Assembly: GCF_019703515.2 (NCBI RefSeq) | Contig: NC_059374.1 | Coordinates: 20,268,595 to 20,332,594 of the forward strand | Source: Myxocyprinus asiaticus | Lineage: Eukaryota; Chordata; Actinopteri; Cypriniformes; Catostomidae | Reading direction: 5' to 3' | DNA: 64,000 nucleotides | Part shown: positions 57,705 to 64,000 of the stretch, in pieces | How positions within the stretch are numbered: the stretch's first letter is position 1 | Layout of the letters: every line of letters begins with the position of its first letter | Notes under the pieces: generated by a model | Databases searched by the model: none | What the model saw: only the letters and a program-made list of their open reading frames with translations | What the model was told of the DNA's origin: nothing | Translations under genes and position numbers: made by a program

Positions 57705-58244
57705 ATTGATATCCTTTCACAACTAAAATGAACACAAAAGAGATCCACTAAAGAATCCATTTCACATTCCAGTTTCACATACAATGTGGGGAAAAAAATG
57801 TGCTAATAGAACTGGCTTCATCTTCACTGAAGATTTTCGCTGGAATTACTGTTAATTTTGCTGCTGCATTATCCAGTAGATTAGTGAACAATAAAGGTTT
57901 TCTTAATAGGCTACACATTTTTTTGCATTCTTCTCTGTCTATTCTATTTTATAATTAAATGTGTAGTTACAGAAAAAGTTGTTTCAGTGTACCCCATATA
58001 ATATAATTTAAAATTTGTTCAGTTATTCCAAACAAAGTCTAGATTAAAATAATCAGTTTTGGTTTATGGCCCAGTGTGTCCAGAATTTTCATTTCGGAGC
58101 ATCACTACTTATTAGAATTTACTATAATATAATATAATTCAGTCATCATCAAATTGGAAAAAAAACAATGCATGGTGGCTGAGATTTTAACATTTTCTTT
58201 AAAAACTGCGAGTGGTGCTTGGCTGTGCTTCTCTATCAGCCACA

Positions 58245-58345
58245 ATACTTGGGTGTTGTGTGTGGTTGCTAGGGTGTTCTGAGTGGTTTTATGAGTGTTA
58301 CTATGCAGTTGCTAGGGTGTTCTGGGTGGTTGATTGTTGGCTCAA
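58245..58345. repeat. GGTTGCTAGGGTGTTCTG minisatellite, short block
   Basis: Three to four copies of the same motif as 21268-21478. Confidence 0.8.
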
Positions 58346-58616
58346 GCCACAAAAGCCCACCCACAAGCATCTATGATATCTGGTCTCTAGATATGGATCA
58401 GTTCCTTCAGAGCAAGTGGTTTGCTAAAATGCTTACTATGAACAATAGTAGCTAAACTGAACACTTTAAAATAAGGTTCTATATGCTAATCATAAACCAA
58501 CAATGAACATTTTCTACAGCATTAATTGTTTTACTAATCCTGGTTAATGAAATTTTTTAATAATATATGCATAAACAACTGTTAACAGATACAACTTTAA
58601 TGTTAGAAATTAACTG

Positions 58617-58826
58617 GTACCCCTTTACAATAAGGTTCCATTTGTTAACATGAATAACAATTAACAATACTGTATTTAATGTTTACATTAGTTAATGCAA
58701 TACAAATTGTCAATTAACATTAACCAAGATTGATAAATGCTGTTTAAAAACATTGTTCAGTATTAGTTCATGATCCCTAATCCATCAACTAATCTTAACA
58801 CGTGGAACCTTATTGTAAAGTGTTAC
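58617..58826. mobile_element. MITE with CCCTTTACAATAAGGTTCC ends
   Basis: The left CCCTTTACAATAAGGTTCCA is inverted at the right as GGAACCTTATTGTAAAGTGT. Inside are TTAACATTAACCAAGATT words. Degenerate partial copies continue at 58840-58970 and 60595-60720. Confidence 0.7.
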
Positions 58827-58970
58827 CAATGTATTAGTACCGTATATGTAAGAATTAACATTAATCAAGATTTAAAAAATGCTTTTAGAATATTGTTCAT
58901 TGTTATTTTCTGATACCTAATGCATTAACTAATGTTAACATACACAATCTTATGGTAAAGTGTTACTGTG

Positions 58971-59734
58971 ATGTTGATGAATGCCTTAGCAAGGACCACT
59001 AATTGATCCTACTCAGCATTGCAAATGTCAAACAAATAGTCAAAAACATTATCAGAGTAATATGTCTTATCACAACAGCACACTTCAATACACTTGCAGC
59101 CACTTTCTTCTCTTTGCCTGTTGAAATGATCAGTGACTCAGCGAGGCACATCTGAGAGTTACTCGAGGCAGCCGAGGTCTGACCATATTCAGTCAATTTG
59201 CTCTGAGTGCCTATCAACATCTGCGCATAACTTTACAGAAGCTCTCAAATGCAGCGGAGGCCAGAGGATAATTCCCTCTCCCTGCCCATAATGAGACTTT
59301 ATTTAAGTGGCAGACTACATAGAGCTGGGAAGGCAGATAGTCAGAGGCACTTAAAGAGGCTGGATAACAGCATCAAACCCCTCCTCCTCCCCTTCAAATG
59401 CAGCTGCTGCCTGTGGAGGCAAGACTGTTTGTGCTGAAATCAAGAGCTCATGTTGCATTCTGGTAACAAGAGGAAAACCTCAGCCATTGAGAGTTGAGGC
59501 TTAAGCCTAATAATTTGATCAGGTCTCTATTGCAGGAGGCCATTATGATATCAAGCTCATCAAGTAAATGATGAGGGAGTTCATGACCTGACCACCACAA
59601 AGGGGGGAGTAGACACAACCTTGTGCTTTCCCATAATTCTCATTTTGATCAGGGCAAAAGATTGGATTCATCTTATTGTGCCCAATGATTTATTGGATAA
59701 TCTCACAAAACCTGTCAGAAACATGTTCGGGTCA
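58971..59734. other. First-intron sequence, no recognised feature
   Basis: Unique-looking sequence with no domain-bearing ORF. Confidence 0.45.
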
Positions 59735-59736
59735 TA

Positions 59737-60379
59737 CACTGCCTGGCCCCAAAAAAATTTGCATACTCTAATATTTAGCTGGACCGCCTTTAGCTTTGAT
59801 TTGGGTGCACATACATCGTGGCATTGTTTCGACAACCTTATGCAACATCACAACATTTATTTCCATCTAGAGTTGCATACATTTTTGGCCGAGATCTTGT
59901 ATTGACAACAGGATAGTTGAACCACTCCATAAAGTCTTCTCCAGCACATCCCAAAGACTTTCAATGGGATTAAGGTAAGGACTCTCTGGTGGCCAATTCG
60001 TGTGTGAAAATGATTCCACATTTCTTCTGCGAAGCTGATGGTTCATCACTATCCTTCCTGGTTTTAATAATGCGTTGGACAGTTCTTAACTCAATTCCAG
60101 TGATTTCAGCAATCTCCTTAGTTGTTTTCTTTGCTTGATGCAGGCCAATAATTTGCCCCTTCTTTTCCACAACCATGGGATACATCTTCCGACATGGTTG
60201 TTTAAGAAATGAGAAGCTACACACTGCATCAGTTAGGTTTAAAATAATTGTTGCCAGCTAAAACATATTAATCACTGCAATAATGATCCAATCATAGGCT
60301 CTTAAGTATCTGCTTATTTAAATGCAAACAGCGATTTTTTTTATTTTTATTTTTATTTTTTTCCTTTGGCCAGGCAGTG
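59737..60379 (-). mobile_element. Internally deleted Tc1-like transposon
   Basis: The ends CACTGCCTGGCC are inverted as GGCCAGGCAGTG, with TA on both sides (59735-59736 and 60380-60381). At 643 bp it is less than half the length of a normal Tc1. Confidence 0.88.
59867..60195 (-). pseudogene. Tc1-like transposase remnant (HTH plus end of DDE domain)
   Basis: On the minus strand, MVVEKKGQIIGLHQAKKTTK, EIAEITGIELRTVQRIIKTR is the first helix-turn-helix. The sequence then jumps to NWPPESPYLNPIESLWDVLE, the segment with the catalytic Glu. Both catalytic Asp positions and the linker are deleted, and a frameshift separates the two pieces near 60010-60040. Confidence 0.8.
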
Positions 60380-60884
60380 TAAAAAAGGAGCCAATTTTTT
60401 ATGCTTTGCATTGAAACATTATTTCTATGACTTTTCTGCCAAAAAATCCCATTACACCAACACCAGCCACAACACGTACCTTTAAGCGAGTAGTATTCGG
60501 CTGGTCCTACATATATTGCAAAATTACAATTCATGTCTTTAGGAGTTAACATTTTTTAATGAGGAAAAATTACTGAGTGCACCTTTAAAAAATTGTTCAG
60601 TGTTAGTTCATGATACCTAATGCATTAACTAATGTAAACACATGGGACTTTATTGTAAAGTGTTACCAAATTAACATTAACCAAGATTCAAAAATTCTGT
60701 TAAAGTATTGTTCTTTTTTAGTTCTTGGGAACCTGGGTTCCCTATCTTTTACTCACTCGAAGATATGTCGATGTAGTGACACTAGGGGTCGCTCTTGGGG
60801 AGCCCCAAACACCTCTGATCTTTGAGAAAATGGTAATGGGAATTGGTGAGTGGAATTTGCATGCCACTCCCCCGGACATACGGG

Positions 60885-60892
60885 TATAAAAG
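60885..60892 (+). promoter_or_regulatory. TATA box of DIRS copy 3 5' repeat
   Basis: TATAAAAG followed by GAGCTGG, as in copy 2, 259 bp before the gag ATG at 61151. Confidence 0.5.
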
Positions 60893-61150
60893 GAGCTGGC
60901 TCGCAATCACTCATTCAGATTTTTTCTTCGGAGCCGAGTGGTGTTGAGCAGTAAGTTCCACTGCCGTTCCATTCACCTCGCATCGAGAAGTGTATGCTGT
61001 TGGATATATGGTGCATTTCAGCAGCTTTCACCCCCTCTGCACGATTGATGCAGAGTACGCCCCTGGGTGCTTCGACAGCTGAGAGAGTATATATTCTTGC
61101 AAATAAAAGAGTATTAAGTACACGCACTGACGGAGAGCATCTTTTTAAAG

Positions 61151-61965
61151 ATGCCTTTCCGTCTGTGTGTAATTCCTGGATGCGGTCAGTATCTCTCCGC
61201 CTCTGAAGGCCACGAGCGCTGTCTCACGTAGTCACGTTGAGGCGGCATTCGTGGATGGTTCATGTCCTCACTGCGAGAACATGATTATGGCAACGTTGCA
61301 GTCGCGGCTTTCCTTCTTCCAGGGGAAAGCCACTCCAGCCGCTCCCCTCCTCGGGCCTTCTACCTACGGGTACGAGGCCGGGTCGGTTAGAGCTGGGGAC
61401 GATTTGGGGACCTCAATGGGAGTGGTTCCGCCGGGTAATCCCCCACGGACCTCCCATTCCCCGGTACTCTTGTTTGCCCCGGTCAAGTTCTGGGATGAGA
61501 CAGGCAGCTCGCCTCAGGGTGAGTTTAACCTGTTGATGTGCATGCCCCCCCCCCCCAGAACTGATGTCACTTTGCTTAAATTAGTTCACATTTACTATAT
61601 AGTGTAGTCAAAAAAGAGTTAATGTCGACAAATTATAAAGATGTATAATTTGTCAACATTATGAACAATTTTGAACAGCACACTATATAGTAAATGTGAA
61701 ATCATTTAAGCAAAGTAAAGTTAAACCCATGGGTGGGGTCAATAAGCATCAACAGGTTAATGTCTCTTTCGGAGCTCATGAGCAGGATGAGCTCTCAATC
61801 ACAGCATCGTAGAGCAGGTTGGCACAGTCGGACGCTGAGGACTTGACCTTCGGGTGTGACTGCCCAGTCTGAGGCTAAAGCAGAACTGACCGCCATGCTT
61901 GCCCGGGCCGCCGTGAGCGTCGGGCTGGAGTGGAACCCTCCACCCTGCCCTAAGCCCATATGACC
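61151..61965 (+). pseudogene. DIRS copy 3 gag, truncated and interrupted
   Basis: Starts MPFRLCVIPGCGQYLSASEG with the Cys/His N-terminus, then breaks into other frames (a TAG is met shortly after HERCLT). GKATPAAPLLGPSTYGYEAG corresponds to ATPEAPRLGPSTHGYEAS of copy 2. GEFN is interrupted by the MITE (61525-61760), after which VSFGAHEQDELS resumes. It ends in EWNPPPCPKP at the deletion junction. Confidence 0.8.
61529..61756. mobile_element. TTAA-flanked MITE inside DIRS gag
   Basis: TTAA at 61525-61528 and 61757-61760 surrounds the 10-bp inverted ends CCTGTTGATG and CATCAACAGG. The centre has a long inverted repeat (TTTGCTTAAATTAGTTCACA...TTTACTATATAGTGT with its inverse at 61680-61715) and a C run. 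The gag sequence is continuous if the MITE and one TTAA are removed. Confidence 0.9.
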
Positions 61966-62786
61966 GCCAATGGGCGGCTGTCCCCCTCCACCATGAAGGT
62001 GTATGTGGCCACTATAGCGGCGCACCACGATGCAGTGGATGGTAAGTCCCTGGGGAAGCACGACCTGATTATCAGGTTCCTGAGAGGCGCCAGGTGGTTG
62101 AACCCTCCTAGGCCACGCCTCATTCCCTCGTGGGATCTCTTCGTGGTCATGCTGGGCCTGCGGAGAGCCCCATTTAGGTCCCTGGAGTCAGTTGAGCTAA
62201 AAGCGGTCTCATTAAAGGCTGCCCTCCTGACTGCGCTCACATCCATCAAGAGGGTTGGGGACCTGAAGGCGCACTCTGTCAGCGACACCTTCCTGGAGTT
62301 TGGTCCGGAATACTCTCATGTGGTCTTGATACCCCAACCGGGCTATGTGCCCAAGGTTCCCACAACTGCTTTTAGGGATCAGGTGGTGAGCCTGCAAACA
62401 CTGCCCCAGGAGGAGCCTTGTCGTTGCTGTGTCCGGTGCATGCTTTGCTCATCTACTTGGATCGCACGCAGAGCTTTAGATGCTCTGAGCAGCTCTTTGT
62501 CTGCTTTGGCGGACAGCAGAAAGGGAATGCTGTCTCCAAACAGAGGCTTGCCCACTGGATCATGGATGCCATCGCTTTGGCATACCAGGCACAGGGCATG
62601 CCCCCCTTCGGGTTACGAGCACACTCCATGAGGAGTGTGGCGTCCTCCTGGGCACTAGCCAATGGCACCTCTTTAGCAGACATCTGCAGATCAGCAGGCT
62701 GGGCAACACCCAATACTTTTGCGAGATTTTACAATCTCCGGGTTGAGCCAGTTTCATCCCGTGTGTTGTCAGGTACAATTAGGTAA
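61960..62786 (+). pseudogene. DIRS copy 3 tyrosine recombinase, catalytic residues retained
   Basis: The frame opens at ATG 61960, created next to the deletion junction. It reads GRLSPSTMKVYVATIAAHHD, LIPSWDLFVVMLGLRRAPF and LTALTSIKRVGDLKAHSVSD (first Arg region). Near 62416 ten bases present in copy 2 are absent, shifting the frame; the rest is read from 62418. There it has LLCPVHALLIYLDRTQSFRC, H-x-x-R in RAHSMRSVASSWALANGTSL, and the nucleophile in NTFARFYNLRVE. All expected catalytic residues survive, unlike copy 2, but the frameshift prevents a full product. Confidence 0.87.
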
Positions 62787-63532
62787 GACAGCTGGCCAGG
62801 TGTATCATTTGCACACAGCGCCTTTCCCCTCTGGGAGGGGAAGACGTGTGCTTTTTTCCCCCATGCGAGTTCAATGAGATGGTGGACCCTGGATGTCCTT
62901 CCTCCCTAGCCCTGTGGCCAGCAAATTCGTAGCTGGGCCCAGTATGTGTGCTAGGATGCTCTGTACTGGGGTAGGTGCTCCACATGTGCTGGTTACCACT
63001 GTAACCCCTTGTGATGTATTTTCCGCAGTACGGTTTCCCTGTTGGTAAATCCACGTCTCCCTTGGGCAGAGCTCCCTCTGCCTCCGGTCGCCGTGTTTGT
63101 AGAGCTCCTCCCCTCTGGGTAGGACCTACCACAGCGCCTCTTCCACGTGCGGCTGGCAAGCCCATGTGTTGCATTTGCCACATGTTAACCTCCCCTTTGG
63201 GTAGGATATGGTCTCCACGGTATCTTTCCCTGCTGGGGAAGAACTCCTTCCCCGATGCAAATACATATGGCCCCAGCCGAAAAAAGTCTTCACTCTACGG
63301 GGAGAACAGAAAAAAAATAAGAGAGAAAAGGCCGTGGTTGGCACGGCCTGTTCCGATTGTAGATACGTCTGGCCCCCCCTCCCGAGGTGCGAGGGACTGT
63401 GCAACGTTCTTGAGGGCACTGGGGGAGGCTACGTGCAGACCGGGTGCACCTGCTATTGGGCACGAAGCGGCTTGCTTGCACCTGCACCGGCAGTCCACGT
63501 AACACAGTTCAGCTAGTTGTGGCATTTCGTGT
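62787..63532 (+). other. DIRS copy 3 downstream non-coding region
   Basis: Lies between recombinase and internal complementary region, corresponding to 45151-45894 of copy 2 (shared GCACCTAC-CCAGTACAG/AACAGG and GGGGAGGA-type words). No further ORF with a recognised domain. Confidence 0.6.
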
Positions 63533-63700
63533 CACTACATCGACACAACGTTGAGTGAGTGACAGATAGGGAACATCCTGGTTACTGTTGTAAACTCCAT
63601 TCCCTGACACTACATCGACACAACGTTGAGTGAGTGACAGATAGGGAACATCCTGGTTACTGTTGTAAACTCCATTCCCTGATGGAGGGAACGAGACGTT
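63533..63700. repeat. DIRS copy 3 internal complementary region with 76-bp duplication
   Basis: CACTACATCGACACAACGTT...GATAGGGAAC (complement of the left terminus) is fused at AAC to ATCCTGGTTACTGTTGTAAA...CTCCATTCCCTGATGG (complement of the right terminus). The block starting at 63533 is repeated from 63609, so the junction occurs twice (AAC at 63572-63574 and 63648-63650). Confidence 0.9.
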
Positions 63701-64000
63701 GTGTCCTTCTTGCCACAACACTGTACTACCCGCTGAAATGGCCGAGACCCTGTCTCGGCTCCTCAGCGTAAAACCTGAATGAGTGGTTGTGAGCCAGCTC
63801 CTTTTATACCCGTATGTCCAGGGGAGTGGCATGCAAATTCCACTCGCCAATTCCCACTGGCCTTTTCTCAAAGATCAGAGGTGTTTGGGGCTCCCAAGTG
63901 CGACCCCTAGTGTCGCTATATTGACACAACGTCTCGTTCCTTCCATCAGGGAATGGAGTTTACAACAGTAACCAAGACGTTCCCTTGCGTCCTTAAGAAA

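Larger units (their letters stand above)
52415..58106. mobile_element. hAT-like element B, outermost layer of a nested stack
   Basis: An exact 8-bp TSD ACTTATTA flanks it (52407-52414 and 58107-58114). The decayed ends are AGGATACACCGAT on the left and AGTGATGCTCCGA when the right end is read inward. Its own sequence is 52415-52594, about 55904-56376 and 57705-58106. These share long stretches with element A (TTAAAGTAGT(T/C)CATATGACT, ATTACTGTTAATTTTGCTGC, TCTTAATA(A/G)GCTA). It contains element A and a second hAT (56377-57704). There is no transposase ORF. Confidence 0.75.
60737..63981 (+). mobile_element. DIRS-type retrotransposon, copy 3 (internally deleted, opposite orientation)
   Basis: 3,245 bp bounded by GTT at both ends (60737-60739 and 63979-63981). 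It keeps inverted terminal repeats (left from about 60755, right to about 63935), gag N-terminus, recombinase and internal complementary region. It lacks the rest of gag, RT and RNase H. The deletion joins gag ...GLEWNPPPCPKP to recombinase GRLSPST at about 61950-61970. A TTAA-flanked MITE lies in gag. Same family as copy 2 by ITR, gag and recombinase wording. It inserted close to a MITE fragment at 60595-60720. Confidence 0.9.

Noticed and set aside
27242..64000. NCAM signal-peptide exon
   Set aside because: No minus-strand hydrophobic leader ending in a phase-1 donor was recognised; hydrophobic frames such as that at 50058-50621 belong to frameshifted DIRS gag.
1..64000. CRISPR arrays, operons or bacterial islands
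   Set aside because: The tandem repeats found are minisatellites and microsatellites without spacer structure, and the coding content is intron-split vertebrate sequence.

Overview
The window looks like vertebrate nuclear DNA, most probably from a cyprinid or other ostariophysan teleost. The evidence is introns with GT/AG junctions, tRNA-derived SINEs of the carp HAmo type, long-TIR Tc1 elements, many hAT, TTAA-flanked and Harbinger-like MITEs, DIRS tyrosine-recombinase retrotransposons, and long (TA)n and (ATT)n tracts. Nothing bacterial, organellar or exogenous-viral was seen.

The one host gene is a neural cell adhesion molecule of the NCAM1 type on the minus strand. Seven consecutive exons can be read with unbroken phase and GT/AG borders: 27167-27241 (Ig1a), 21895-22104 (Ig1b), 21534-21677 (Ig2a), 20878-21015 (Ig2b), 18419-18536 (Ig3a), 12800-12960 (Ig3b) and 11836-11978 (Ig4a). 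They total 989 bp. The signal-peptide exon was not found to the right of 27241, so 27242-64000 is read as part of a very long first intron. The second Ig4 exon was not found left of 11836, so 1-11835 is also read as intron.

Layout: 1-11.8 kb is intron with a HAmo-type SINE, a hAT-like element with 8-bp TSD, a solo LTR (4305-6905, 5-bp TSD) split by a hAT-like element and a SINE, a TTAA-flanked element, and a MITE carrying a SINE. 11.8-27.2 kb is the exon-bearing block. Its introns hold an 82-bp minisatellite with an AB (164-bp) higher-order pattern cut by a 5'-truncated L1, a Tc1 with 200-bp TIRs and a dead transposase, an internally deleted CR1/L2/Rex1-like LINE, and a relic Myb/SANT-like ORF. 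27.2-44.7 kb has MITEs, a collapsed Ty3/gypsy provirus (5-bp TSD), a Tc1 fragment fused to a DIRS element (34.8-39.3 kb, minus), a second solo LTR and a 235-bp tandem duplication. 44766-51036 is a nearly full-length but decayed DIRS element (minus). 52415-58106 is a nested stack five transposons deep. 59737-60379 is a deleted Tc1. 60737-63981 is a plus-strand, internally deleted copy of the same DIRS family as 44766-51036.

I saw no new functional system. The strongest observations concern transposon biology. The DIRS internal complementary region carries the fused complements of both termini. The stack can be dated by target-site duplications at several levels. The two DIRS siblings have contrasting recombinase active sites. 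Paralogue (ncam1a or ncam1b) and species are not resolved.
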